From contig JAEZCS010000138.1 of the NCBI GenBank assembly GCA_023433445.1, positions 1-26,653 on the forward strand: a stretch of DNA of 26,653 nt. Direction: 5' to 3'. The stretch's first letter is position 1, and every line of letters begins with the position of its first letter. A program made the translations under genes and the position numbers. Source of the DNA: Pseudomonadota bacterium. Lineage in GTDB: Bacteria; Pseudomonadota; Alphaproteobacteria; Sphingomonadales; Sphingomonadaceae. The notes under the pieces were generated by a model, which ran no database searches, was not told the DNA's origin, and saw only the letters and a list, made by a program, of their open reading frames with translations. Below, one piece after another: positions 16,542 to 26,653 of this stretch.

Positions 16542-17930
16542 ATGATCAGGCTGTTCAAACATTATGTGCCGCACGCCGTATTGCTGCTTGGCCTGCTTGA
16601 TCTCGCCCTGCTTTTAGGCGCGGCCGAAGCAGGATGGATATTGAGAGCGCGCCAGATCGGCATGGATGTCGATGGCATCACGACCCGCGCTGCCCCGCTG
16701 CTGAGCTTTGTGCTGGCAATTCAGACTGCGATGATTGCCGTAGGCGTCTATGGTACGGAGGCGCTGCAATCGATCCGCTTCGCCTTGGCACGCCTGCTCG
16801 TCGCCATATCGCTGGGCGTTATCTTCCTTTCCGTCATGCATTTTGTGCTGCCGGACCTGACACTTTGGCGGTCCAACTCGCTTTACGCCATGGGCCTTGC
16901 GGTAACACTGCTGCTCGCCGTTCGACTGCTGCTGGGTTCGATGCTGGGTGGTGAAGCGTTCAAACGACGCCTCGTCGTTCTAGGTGCAGGTAATCGTGCG
17001 AACCGCATCCGCGAGCTTGAACAGCGCAAGGGTTCCGGCTTCCTGGTGGTTGGCTACATCGCGATGAATGATGGCGCGCAGGTTATCCAGGAGGCGATCA
17101 ACCGTAGCGCCATCTATAATCTCGCTGATTTCGTCGTACGGCTGGGTGCTAGCGAGGTCGTTCTGGCGCTTGAGGAAAGGCGCAACGCATTACCATTGTC
17201 TGATTTGCTGCGCATCAAAACCACTGGTGTGCACGTGAACGAAATTTCGACGTTTCTGGAGCGCGAGACGGGCCGCGTCGACCTTGATAGCGTCAATCCG
17301 AGCTGGCTGATCTTCTCGGATGGCTTTTCCGCTGGGCGCCGCCTGTCCAGCATCGCCAAGCGCTTGTTCGACATCATCGCCAGTTCGATCCTGCTGCTGC
17401 TCACTGGTCCAATCATCCTGATCGCTGCGCTCCTGGTAAAGCTCGACAGCAAGGGGCCAGCCTTCTACCGCCAGCAGCGCGTCGGCCTGTATGGCGAGGA
17501 ATTCTGGATCGTGAAGCTGCGCACGATGCGGCAGGATGCTGAAGTCAGCGGGCAGGCGGTGTGGGCCGAGAAGGACGATCCGCGCATCACACGCTTGGGC
17601 TACTGGCTTCGCAAACTGCGCATCGACGAACTCCCGCAGACATGGACGGTGTTGAAGGGCGAGATGAGCTTCGTCGGGCCGCGGCCTGAACGGCGCCAGT
17701 TCGTCGAGGATCTTGAACAGCACCTGCGATATTATGCGGAGCGCCACATGGTGAAGCCGGGGATCACGGGTTGGGCTCAGATCAACTATCCCTACGGCGC
17801 GTCTGTCGAGGACAGCCGCAACAAGCTGGAATATGATCTTTACTACGCGAAGAACTACACGCCTTTCCTGGACCTGCTTATCCTGATCCAGACCCTTCGC
17901 GTGATTCTGTGGCCGGAAGGCGCTCGCTGA
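16542..17930 (+). CDS. Polyprenyl glycosylphosphotransferase, PEP-CTERM/XrtA-associated type
   Basis: 462 residues: four or five N-terminal membrane helices (about 10-130), a Rossmann-like middle domain (RLVVLGAGNRANRI), another membrane helix near 285, and a C-terminal sugar-transferase domain (KRLFDIIASSILLLL, RQQRVGLYGEEFWIVKLRTM, KLRIDELPQTWTVLKGEMSFVGPRPER, GITGWAQINYPYGAS). It transfers a sugar-1-phosphate to undecaprenyl phosphate, the first step of exopolysaccharide assembly. The N-terminus MIRLFKHYVPH resembles TIGR03013-family proteins linked to PEP-CTERM/exosortase A systems (recall, not searched). The upstream 178-base gap shows no clear stress promoter. The ribosome-binding site is weak. 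A nearby exosortase gene is not in the window. Confidence 0.9.
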   Translation: MIRLFKHYVPHAVLLLGLLDLALLLGAAEAGWILRARQIGMDVDGITTRAAPLLSFVLAIQTAMIAVGVYGTEALQSIRFALARLLVAISLGVIFLSVMHFVLPDLTLWRSNSLYAMGLAVTLLLAVRLLLGSMLGGEAFKRRLVVLGAGNRANRIRELEQRKGSGFLVVGYIAMNDGAQVIQEAINRSAIYNLADFVVRLGASEVVLALEERRNALPLSDLLRIKTTGVHVNEISTFLERETGRVDLDSVNPSWLIFSDGFSAGRRLSSIAKRLFDIIASSILLLLTGPIILIAALLVKLDSKGPAFYRQQRVGLYGEEFWIVKLRTMRQDAEVSGQAVWAEKDDPRITRLGYWLRKLRIDELPQTWTVLKGEMSFVGPRPERRQFVEDLEQHLRYYAERHMVKPGITGWAQINYPYGASVEDSRNKLEYDLYYAKNYTPFLDLLILIQTLRVILWPEGAR

Positions 17931-17959
17931 GATAAGGCGGCCCGCGGGTGCCAATAAGT

Positions 17960-18304
17960 TCAGGCTAGCCGAAGGCCCAGTTCCTCGGCCGAAATCCCCA
18001 GTCGCCTGATCTGGTCGGCAACAGGGGGCCATGAATCTTCCAGGAAGCGCCGCCGTTCTGCTTCACGGAGCCGCCGCGCCGCACCCTCGGCCACGAACAT
18101 ACCGACACCGCGTTTTACCAGCACCAGGCCGTCATCCTGAAAACATTGGTAGGCCTTGGCGACGGTCAGCGGATTTGCGCCCTCCTGAGCGGCGAGAGCG
18201 CGGACCGACGGCAGCATGTCGCCGTCGCGATAATCGCCATCAAGTATGGAAGCCGCGATCGTATCGCGGAGCCGAAGATATACGGGCTTTGACTCATCGG
18301 TCAT
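17960..18304 (-). CDS. Short GntR-family regulator (YtrA type)
   Basis: 114 residues with an N-terminal winged helix-turn-helix: PVYLRLRDTIAASILDGDYRDGDMLPSVRALAAQEGANPLTVAKAYQCFQDDGLVLVKRGVGMFV. The short C-terminal tail has no effector domain of the larger GntR subfamilies, which fits YtrA-type members that often control ABC transporters or act as autoregulators. ATG 18304 gives MTDESKPVYLRL, the usual start; codons upstream to 18388 are unlikely. The ribosome-binding site is weak. It lies 71 bases after the nitroreductase gene on the same strand. The targets are unknown. Confidence 0.87.
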   Translation of the reverse strand: MTDESKPVYLRLRDTIAASILDGDYRDGDMLPSVRALAAQEGANPLTVAKAYQCFQDDGLVLVKRGVGMFVAEGAARRLREAERRRFLEDSWPPVADQIRRLGISAEELGLRLA

Positions 18305-18375
18305 AAGTGCATCAGTGCCATAATACAGCGATGCGGGCAAGGCGATCCACCGTACGCGCGGTCGTTCTCTCCTAT

Positions 18376-18954
18376 CTACTTGTCCCAAACAGAAACTATT
18401 TGGTCATAGGTTGGGCGAGGCCGTTCTTCCTGCGGCCGTCCAGGCGTGCCGATGAAGATGAAGCCCGCCAGCCGTTCTGCACCCACCGCGAAGGCCTGGC
18501 GAACATCCTCATTATAGGAGGGCCATCCGGTCAGCCATCCTGCCGCAAAGCCCATGGCATGGCTGGCATGCAACAAGTTCATGATGGCCGCGCCCGCTGA
18601 CAATTGTTGTTCCCACACCGGAATCTTGCTGCCCTCTACAGGAGCGGAGAGAGCGACGACCAAGGCGGGGGCCTGAAGCGCGAATTGCCGCATGGATTCC
18701 AGTTCGAGCCGCCCCGCGTCGGGCTTTTCACGCAAGTAAGCATTTTCGAGCAGGACCGCGAACGCCTCGCGCTTGTGGTCCGGAACGATCACGAACCGCC
18801 AAGGCGCCAGCTTGCCATGGTCAGGCGTTCGAAGCGCGATCTCCAGGATCTCGCGCAATTGGCCGGCATCAGGGCCAGGAGCGACAAGATCGCGCGGCTT
18901 GCCGGAACGGCGCGTGCGCAGAAGCGAGAGGGGCGTGGTGGCGTCATTGAACAT
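18376..18954 (-). CDS. Nitroreductase-family flavoprotein (YdjA-like)
   Basis: 192 residues of the single-domain nitroreductase fold, FMN-dependent and cytoplasmic. Visible are LLRTRRSGKPRDL near the N-terminus (FMN phosphate site), TPDHGKLAPWRFVIV, the WEQQLSAGAAIMNLLHASHAMGFAAGWLTG helix region and FIFIGTPGRPQEERPRP at the end, all closest to E. coli YdjA-like proteins. ATG 18954 has GGAG at a short distance; the upstream frame to 19119 has poor family resemblance. It lies divergent to the peptide transporter gene. The substrate is not deducible. Confidence 0.9.
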   Translation of the reverse strand: MFNDATTPLSLLRTRRSGKPRDLVAPGPDAGQLREILEIALRTPDHGKLAPWRFVIVPDHKREAFAVLLENAYLREKPDAGRLELESMRQFALQAPALVVALSAPVEGSKIPVWEQQLSAGAAIMNLLHASHAMGFAAGWLTGWPSYNEDVRQAFAVGAERLAGFIFIGTPGRPQEERPRPTYDQIVSVWDK

Positions 18955-19061
18955 GGCGCTCCAGATGGCGCGGCTGAGCACGGGGCGCAAGTGCGCGCTG
19001 CTTTGACAGCGACAGGATTTCCGATCTAGGCTGGCCAGCATCCAAGCCTGACGGGGAAGAG

Positions 19062-20606
19062 ATGGCGACCGCATCTGATATGACACCCGTATCCGGCAAG
19101 ACCTGGCTGGGCCATCCACGCGGCCTGTTTCTTCTTTTCTTCGTTGAGATGTGGGAGCGCTTTTCCTTCTACGGGATGCGCGCGCTGTTGATCTTCTACC
19201 TCACGCAACATTTCCTGTTTTCGGATCGTGACGCCGCCCACTCCTATGGCGCCTATATGTCGCTGATCTACATCTCGCCGTTGATGGGTGGCTATCTGGC
19301 CGACCGCTATCTGGGGCAGCGCAAAGCAGTCTTGTTTGGCGGGATAGTGATCGCTGCCGGTCACATCATTCTCGGACTGGAAGCTGACGGGTCATCCAAC
19401 GCCATGGGCCTTGGACTGTTCTGGTTGGGATTGGCGACAGTTATCGTCGGCACGGGATTTCTGAAAGCGAGCGTGTCAGCCCTGGTGGGACAGCTCTATG
19501 CCCGAGACGATATCCGTCGCGATCCGGCCTATACGATCTTCTACATGGGCATCAACGTCGGCGCCACGATCGGGCCGCTGATCTGTGGTTATCTGGGCCA
19601 GCGTTGGGGCTGGCATTGGGGCTTTGGCGCGGCGTCTGTCGGGATGATCGCAGGCATCATCGGTTTTGTGCTGTGCAAGCCGCTGTTGCAGGGCAGGGGA
19701 GAGCCGCCCGATCCTGCGCGGCTGGCCGCGCGGGTGGGCGGTATGATCAGCCGCGAATGGATCGTCTATCTGTCGAGCCTGCTGTCCATCCTGCTATGCT
19801 GGTTGTTGATCCAACAGCATGCCGTGGTGGGTTGGATGTTGGCGAGCGCGAGCGTCCTCATGATAGTGTACATATTGTGGGAAGCGTTTGGACGCATGGA
19901 GCGGATCGGACGAGATCGCATGCTGGCGGCCCTGTTCCTGCTTTTCGTCAATCCGCTTTTCTGGGGACTATATGAGCAGACTGGATCGTCGCTGAGCCTC
20001 TTTACGGCACGCTATACCGACAGGAACATCCTTGGTTTCGATGTTCCTGCGTCGATGTTCCAATCGGTGAACGCTGCCTATATCCTGATCTTCGGCCCGG
20101 TTTTCGCGGCGCTGTGGATCGCACTGGCAAAGCGTGGGCGGGAGCCATCTACCCCAGCCAAATTCGGGCTGGCGCTAATATTGGTCGGCGCCGGATTTCT
20201 GATACTCGTTGCAGGCACGGGCGCGCCGGGAACACTGACGCCGATCCTGTTCATCTTCCTCCTCTATCTCTGTCATACGCTTGGCGAACTATGCCTTTCT
20301 CCGGTCGGTCTGTCGGCCATGTCGAAACTGGCCCCATCCCGGATGATCGGCCTGATCATGGGCATATGGTTCCTCGCCATGGCGCTTGGCCAATATGTCG
20401 CCGGGATGATTGCCGGAGCAACGGGTGGCGCTGATGGCACGGCGTCGCGCGATGCGGCGCTCAGTGTCTATGGGGAAATCGGTTGGTGGTCGATGGGCAT
20501 CGGGGTCTTCGTGATCGCCATCGCGCCTTTCGTAAAAAGGCTCATGCACGTCGGGGAACTGAGCGGCGACGAAGGTGCGGAAGCTGAGGCGCAGCGGGAC
20601 AGATGA
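19062..20606 (+). CDS. POT-family proton-coupled oligopeptide transporter
   Basis: 514 residues with about twelve or more membrane helices. The first helix carries the proton-coupling motif ExxERFSFYG (Glu29, Glu32, Arg33), and a later helix carries LGELCLSPVGLSAMSKLAP, with the conserved substrate-site Glu. GGYLADRYLGQRKAV is the typical loop 2-3 motif. These support a PTR2/POT di- or tripeptide:H+ symporter in the inner membrane. The GGGGAAGAG before the ATG at 19062 is a good ribosome-binding site. A C-terminal acidic tail (SGDEGAEAEAQRD) is short. It lies divergent from the nitroreductase and convergent with the SH3-like gene. Confidence 0.95.
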   Translation: MATASDMTPVSGKTWLGHPRGLFLLFFVEMWERFSFYGMRALLIFYLTQHFLFSDRDAAHSYGAYMSLIYISPLMGGYLADRYLGQRKAVLFGGIVIAAGHIILGLEADGSSNAMGLGLFWLGLATVIVGTGFLKASVSALVGQLYARDDIRRDPAYTIFYMGINVGATIGPLICGYLGQRWGWHWGFGAASVGMIAGIIGFVLCKPLLQGRGEPPDPARLAARVGGMISREWIVYLSSLLSILLCWLLIQQHAVVGWMLASASVLMIVYILWEAFGRMERIGRDRMLAALFLLFVNPLFWGLYEQTGSSLSLFTARYTDRNILGFDVPASMFQSVNAAYILIFGPVFAALWIALAKRGREPSTPAKFGLALILVGAGFLILVAGTGAPGTLTPILFIFLLYLCHTLGELCLSPVGLSAMSKLAPSRMIGLIMGIWFLAMALGQYVAGMIAGATGGADGTASRDAALSVYGEIGWWSMGIGVFVIAIAPFVKRLMHVGELSGDEGAEAEAQRDR

Positions 20607-20645
20607 GCTGTCGCCGCCAGGTGGAAGACAAGCCTGCCTAAGCGC

Positions 20646-21116
20646 TCAGGAAGTTGCTCCCCAAATGTCGGTAGCGCGAACGAACCCACGCTGTCCGCCC
20701 ACATCAAAGCCGCACCAGCCATTGCTGCACGATGACAGACGGCCGACCACGCCCTTTTCCGCTCGAAAGACCGTTCGTGCGCCTTCATTGGCAGCCTGCC
20801 GCATCGGTGCGGCGGATGCCGTCACGATCGCAGTCGGCGTGTCGCTGAGCAGTCGCACATGCATCCAGCCTTGTGTGCCGCTGGGATCCTCGATCTTGCG
20901 CCAGAGGCCCAGCACCTGCACCACCTTCACGGGCAGGTCGCGGCGTCGATACACCCAGCTGGATGGGTAATCCAGGCTGGGGCCAACACGCATGCGCGCT
21001 TCGCTATGGCTGAGCGAGGCCCAGTAAGGAACGGGCTTCGATGGAGCGGCCGAAGTGCCGCCTGCAAAACATAGCGCAGCAGCGACAATCACTGCATGAG
21101 GCAGATACCCCTTCAT
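20646..21116 (-). CDS. Secreted protein with SH3-like domains
   Basis: 156 residues with a signal peptide (MKGYLPHAVIVAAALCFAGGTSAA, cleavage probably after SAA). The mature part has two SH3b-like repeats: ARMRVGPSLDYPSSWVYRRRDLPVKVVQVLGLWRKIEDPSGTQGWMHVRLL, and TVFRAEKGVVGRLSSCSNGWCGFDVGGQRGFVRATDIWG. This matches the pattern of periplasmic SH3 domain proteins of alphaproteobacteria, presumed to bind peptidoglycan or partner proteins. Start chosen at ATG 21116 because the signal peptide begins there; the frame upstream to 21389 overlaps the divergent gene. Two cysteines in SSCSNGWC may form a disulfide. Confidence 0.9.
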   Translation of the reverse strand: MKGYLPHAVIVAAALCFAGGTSAAPSKPVPYWASLSHSEARMRVGPSLDYPSSWVYRRRDLPVKVVQVLGLWRKIEDPSGTQGWMHVRLLSDTPTAIVTASAAPMRQAANEGARTVFRAEKGVVGRLSSCSNGWCGFDVGGQRGFVRATDIWGATS

Positions 21117-21240
21117 CCCCGTTCTTTTCCCTTCACTGGACGCTCTGTTATAGCGTTCCGCCAACTCGCCCGACAACCATTGTCTTGGCCCACCGGCATA
21201 AGCGCTTGACCACCGCCATCGCCGAGCATAGCGGCGGTGC

Positions 21241-22239
21241 ATGGCCAAGAAACCGCGTCCTGCCAAGCCGCGCGTCGTCGTCACGCGTCGCCTGCCTCCC
21301 AATGTGGAAGCGCGCATGGCGGAATTGTTCGATACGGTATTCAACGTGGGCGACGTCCCCATGGATCGCACAGCGCTCACCCGGGCCATGGCACAATGCG
21401 ATGTTTTGGTCCCGGCTGTGACGGATCAGATTGATGCGGCGTTGATCGACCTTGCACCTGAACGCCTGCAACTCATCGCCAGCTTTGGCAGCGGGGTCGA
21501 TCATATCGATCTTGGTGCAGCCCGGCGAAAGGGCATTATCGTCACCAACACGCCCGGCGTCCTCACGGAGGACACCGCCGATATGACGATGGCCCTCATC
21601 CTGTCGGTACCCCGCAGGCTGGCGGAGGGTGAGAAGCTTGTTCGATCGGGCACTTGGCCTGGCTGGAGTCCGTCGGGCATGCTTGGCCACCGCATCGGTG
21701 GCAAGAAGCTTGGCATTATCGGCATGGGCCGCATAGGACGGGCTGTCGCCAAGCGAGCCGCCGCTTTCGGCCTGTCGATCGCCTATCACAACCGCCACCG
21801 CCTGCCGTTCGAAGTCGAGCATGAATTGGAAGCAGCATGGCACGCGGATGTCGAAACGCTCCTGAGTGAATGCGATATTGTGTCCATAAACTGTCCGCTC
21901 AATGCCGACAGCCGTGGCATGATCGATGCTCGACGGATCGCGCTGATGCGGCCGGACGCATATCTCATCAATACATCGCGGGCTGAAATTACGGATGAGC
22001 CCGCGTTGATCGCGGCCTTGGCGGAAGGGCGCATCGCAGGCGCAGGGCTTGACGTCTATGCGCATGAGCCAGCCGTGGATTCGCGTCTGCTCGACCTTTC
22101 TAACGTGGTTCTGTTGCCGCATATGGGATCGGCGACATTTGAAGGACGTGACGCAACAGGGGCGCGTGTCATCGCGAACATCCGTAGCTGGGTTGACGGT
22201 CATCGGCCGCCTAACCAGGTACTCGAAGGCTGGATCTGA
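21241..22239 (+). CDS. D-2-hydroxyacid dehydrogenase (glyoxylate reductase/glycerate dehydrogenase type)
   Basis: 332 residues of the D-2-hydroxyacid dehydrogenase fold. The cofactor motif GIIGMGRIGRAVA lies at about 158-170; the catalytic triad is Arg247 (NTSRAEI), Glu276 (DVYAHEP) and His294 (LLPHMGSAT). After the second strand the sequence is YHNRHR rather than an acidic residue, suggesting NADP(H) preference (inference). It best resembles GyaR-like reductases of glyoxylate or hydroxypyruvate. The ATG at 21241 lacks a strong ribosome-binding site. It is divergent from the SH3-like gene across about 120 bases. Precise substrate unknown. Confidence 0.92.
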   Translation: MAKKPRPAKPRVVVTRRLPPNVEARMAELFDTVFNVGDVPMDRTALTRAMAQCDVLVPAVTDQIDAALIDLAPERLQLIASFGSGVDHIDLGAARRKGIIVTNTPGVLTEDTADMTMALILSVPRRLAEGEKLVRSGTWPGWSPSGMLGHRIGGKKLGIIGMGRIGRAVAKRAAAFGLSIAYHNRHRLPFEVEHELEAAWHADVETLLSECDIVSINCPLNADSRGMIDARRIALMRPDAYLINTSRAEITDEPALIAALAEGRIAGAGLDVYAHEPAVDSRLLDLSNVVLLPHMGSATFEGRDATGARVIANIRSWVDGHRPPNQVLEGWI

Positions 22240-22354
22240 CTGCCGCGACGGACCGTGTGGAACGACGTCGCCACAGCCGGGGCGCTGTATCTTTCTCCTG
22301 AAAGAAGCGGCGCCAGTTCCGACATAGCCCACTATCTCCGGCCTATATGCGCAC

Positions 22355-22380
22355 GGAACCCGCAAGCCGGGTCATCCGTT
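22355..22380 (+). promoter_or_regulatory. EcfG-type stress promoter before DUF1328 gene
   Basis: GGAAC (22355-22359), 17-base spacer, CGTT (22377-22380). It predicts a start near 22387, about 29 bases before the DUF1328 start codon. A second GGAAC at 22259 has no partner. Confidence 0.8.
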
Positions 22381-22415
22381 CAATTCGCATCTGCTTCATA
22401 ATAAAGGATTACATC

Positions 22416-22601
22416 ATGATCCGCCTTGCAATCATATCGCTGGTCATCGCAGCGGTGCTCGCGATCCTGGGATTTGGCGGCGCTGCCGGCACCTTTGTGG
22501 GCATCGCCAAGATCTTGTTCTTCCTCGCGATCGCGCTGTTCGCAATCTTCCTGGTTCTTGGCCTGCTGGCTGGAAAAGGGATCAAGAACGCAATAGACTG
22601 A
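22416..22601 (+). CDS. DUF1328 family small membrane protein
   Basis: 61 residues, two hydrophobic helices with a central glycine-rich turn (ILGFGGAAGTFVGIAKILFFLAIALFAIFLVLGL), the hallmark of the DUF1328/YtjA family of unknown function. AAAGGA lies 8 bases before ATG 22416; the codons upstream to 22347 overlap the promoter and are excluded. The EcfG-type promoter implies general-stress induction. Confidence 0.92.
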   Translation: MIRLAIISLVIAAVLAILGFGGAAGTFVGIAKILFFLAIALFAIFLVLGLLAGKGIKNAID

Positions 22602-22605
22602 TCAC

Positions 22606-22809
22606 ATGATCGAGATTGGTGCTGGAGTTGATGAAACGGGCAGGCTGACGAGGGACGAAGCCGGTTTCCTGCTCCAGCGCGATCTGGGCGGCAGCTTTCG
22701 CCTCGTTCTGTTACGCGTGCCTGTTGACCATGTCGAAAAGCGGGTTCGCGTGCAGGGCTATTATGCAGGCGAAGGCATTGTCGAAGTAGAGGGCGTCGCA
22801 GCCGTCTAA
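22606..22809 (+). CDS. Small hypothetical protein, possibly DUF5818-like
   Basis: 67 residues beginning MIEIGAGVDETGRLTRDEAGF. The pattern GRLTRDEAGFLLQRDLGGSFRL ... EKRVRVQGYYAGEGIVEVEGVA resembles a small beta-rich fold common in sphingomonads (DUF5818, from memory, not searched). It starts 4 bases after the DUF1328 stop, so the two are probably cotranscribed from the stress promoter, though its own ribosome-binding site is poor. Confidence 0.65.
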   Translation: MIEIGAGVDETGRLTRDEAGFLLQRDLGGSFRLVLLRVPVDHVEKRVRVQGYYAGEGIVEVEGVAAV

Positions 22810-22818
22810 ATTGTCTCA

Positions 22819-22839
22819 GCGGCAGAAGTGACCTGCCGC
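22819..22839. other. Stem-loop between convergent small genes
   Basis: GCGGCAG (22819-22825) pairs with CTGCCGC (22833-22839) around a 7-base loop. No T run follows on either strand, so it is at most a weak or Rho-assisted boundary between the DUF1328 operon and the zinc-ribbon gene. Confidence 0.4.
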
Positions 22840-22877
22840 GCAATTAGCGGATTGCCTGGCTCAGTTGGACCGTTCGC

Positions 22878-23093
22878 CTAGACGAAGCGTGCGCAAGCGC
22901 CGACGCCACGATTATTTCCCAGTGGCAATGCTGTTTCGCAATAGGCGCATTCGGCCATCAGGCGTCCGACGATCCACTGGCTCCGACCACAACTGGGGCA
23001 ATGGTTCGCCTCGCCAAGATGATAGTGAATAATATACCCCCTAAGGGCCGGATCAAATGACTGACCGGTAGCGAGGCTCGGAACTAGGCGCAT
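22878..23093 (-). CDS. Small zinc-ribbon protein
   Basis: 71 residues beginning MRLVPSLATGQSFD. Two CxxC pairs (NHCPSCGRSQW and AECAYCETALPL) form a likely zinc ribbon. The start at 23093 has a very strong GAGGAGG 8 to 14 bases upstream; the longer frame to 23159 lacks support. I recall similar short proteins in sphingomonads but know no function. Upstream DNA is AT-rich with a GAATATC inverted repeat (23135-23151). Confidence 0.8.
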   Translation of the reverse strand: MRLVPSLATGQSFDPALRGYIIHYHLGEANHCPSCGRSQWIVGRLMAECAYCETALPLGNNRGVGACARFV

Positions 23094-23490
23094 CGTCTTC
23101 CTCCTCAGACATATATTTTCGCGCATCCAGTGAAGAATATCATCGATATTCCAAAGCACTATGATGCACCGACTTAAGTCAGAGCGCGCGACCCGCCTTA
23201 TTTCATGGTAACCCGCTCCAACTTTAGAACGCGGCTACAGCCCAATGTATCCCGCGCCGCTGGGCCCCGTCTATAATAAAGATTGGCGACATGTCTCATT
23301 TCGTGCCTTCGCATTGACTTGGCGGGTGCAGGCGCTATGGCGGCGGCCATCAAGGGACATACCCGCTTCGGCCATCGGTTGGGGCGCATCCCGCCATTGT
23401 GAGGCCGCCATGATGTTGGGGGCAACCACCGGCGGAATGTCGTTATCCTCCTAGCCCCTTGGCCGGGCATTGCGAGGAGACGCACGACTC
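23094..23490. other. Intergenic region, zinc-ribbon gene / acnA divergent
   Basis: 397 bases. Near 23135-23151 is a perfect inverted repeat GAATATC-N3-GATATTC, 42 bases before the zinc-ribbon start, which may be an operator. The rest holds the acnA promoter, which I cannot pinpoint, and a GAGGAG near 23472. Short frames on both strands have no ribosome-binding sites and look non-coding. Confidence 0.6.
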
Positions 23491-26160
<2,670 letters not shown>

Positions 26161-26186
26161 TCCGCTGCAATGCCGAGCTAAGACGA

Positions 26187-26216
26187 AAGGCTCTCTCCGG
26201 CAGGAGGGAGCCTTTT
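26187..26216 (+). terminator. Rho-independent terminator of acnA
   Basis: A 12-base-pair stem (26187-26198 with 26203-26214, one G-T pair), a GGCA loop and a TTTT tail, 26 bases after the acnA stop. Confidence 0.92.
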
Positions 26217-26303
26217 GTATGTCGAGATGGGCTGCAATTTCCTGCGCCGAAAACTCCTAACTGCTCACCCGCACACCAGTAAGACGCACGCCGAAAGGAC
26301 CGC

Positions 26304-26561
26304 ATGGCAATCATCGTGGAAATCGTCGGCTGGGTGGGCGCTGTCCTGGTCCTGGGCGCTTACATCCTCGTCTCGATAGGCCGCCTTTCTGGCGGATCGG
26401 CGCTGTTTCAGTGGATGAACGCGTTGGGCGCCGGTTTCTTCGTGCTGAACACCTGGTGGCACGGCGCCATACCTTCGATGGTGCTGAACATCGTCTGGAG
26501 CGCGATTGGCGTTGCGGCTCTATGGCGCATCTGGCGGTCCAAGAGCCTCGGCAGACGATAG
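26304..26561 (+). CDS. Small membrane protein, CBU_0592-like
   Basis: 85 residues with three hydrophobic segments (IVGWVGAVLVLGAYILVS, FQWMNALGAGFFVLNTWWHGA, and PSMVLNIVWSAIGVAAL), then a basic tail. The LSGGSALFQWMNALGAGFFVLN pattern resembles the CBU_0592 family of small integral membrane proteins of unknown function. GAAAGGA lies about 6 bases before the ATG. The gene stands alone after the acnA terminator. Confidence 0.85.
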   Translation: MAIIVEIVGWVGAVLVLGAYILVSIGRLSGGSALFQWMNALGAGFFVLNTWWHGAIPSMVLNIVWSAIGVAALWRIWRSKSLGRR

Positions 26562-26633
26562 GAGGGTTATCGGGTCCTCAAGAAAGCCTGGGGTGGCGAG
26601 CGTTCGCTCAATCCGTTAGGCGTCTCATCAGCA

Positions 26634-26653
26634 ATGAAAAAAGCACTCATCGT
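26634..26653 (+). CDS. Possible start of a gene cut by the window edge
   Basis: ATG followed by codons for KKALIV runs off the end. The ribosome-binding site is weak, so this is only a candidate first few codons of a downstream gene. Confidence 0.3.

Noticed and set aside
22259..22285. GGAAC at 22259 as a stress promoter
   Set aside because: No matching -10; the site at 22355 has one and is better placed.
23198..23485. Small frames on both strands in the acnA upstream region
   Set aside because: No ribosome-binding sites and no protein-like pattern; the region is better explained as promoter and leader.

Overview
The window looks like a chromosomal segment of a sphingomonad (Alphaproteobacteria, Sphingobium/Sphingomonas/Novosphingobium type). 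The evidence is a GC-rich coding style, a PhyR-NepR-EcfG general stress response locus with an adjacent HisKA_2-family membrane protein (the PhyP arrangement known from Sphingomonas), EcfG-type promoters (GGAAC-N16/17-CGTT), a CIRCE/RpoH-controlled groESL operon, and intergenic repeats of the kind scattered through sphingomonad genomes. Genus-level placement is inference; I ran no database search.

Layout. 1-3138: the 3' end of recN, then ligA (DNA repair/replication), separated by a short dispersed repeat. 3159-3237: an imperfect palindromic REP-like element. 3256-4665 (minus): a YghU-type glutathione transferase and a universal stress protein, with small repeats in the leader of the transferase gene. 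4886-7194: groES-groEL with an RpoH-like promoter, a CIRCE operator and a terminator. 7373-9385: a membrane GGDEF-EAL protein facing, tail to tail, an RpfF-like crotonase (9388-10341, minus). This is a possible diffusible-fatty-acid signal plus c-di-GMP pair. A divergent region with a perfect 16-bp palindrome and a CtrA-like site separates the crotonase from a small ORF and tgt (10824-11954).

11958-16363 is the general stress response locus: a degenerate HisKA_2 protein (PhyP-like) and nepR on the minus strand; phyR, a 46-residue one-helix membrane protein behind a perfect EcfG-type promoter, ecfG, and a 90-residue one-helix membrane protein on the plus strand. In the known scheme phosphorylated PhyR sequesters the anti-sigma factor NepR and frees EcfG. 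The two small membrane proteins bracketing ecfG are the least explained part of the window.

16542-22239: a polyprenyl glycosylphosphotransferase of the PEP-CTERM/XrtA-associated type, a short GntR regulator, a nitroreductase, a POT-family peptide transporter, a secreted SH3-like protein and a 2-hydroxyacid dehydrogenase. 22355-22809: a second EcfG-type promoter drives a DUF1328 membrane peptide and probably a 67-residue protein. 22878-23093 (minus): a small zinc-ribbon protein. 23491-26160: acnA with a strong terminator, then a small CBU_0592-like membrane protein and possibly the first codons of another gene at the right edge. I saw no rRNA, tRNA, CRISPR array, insertion sequence or prophage.
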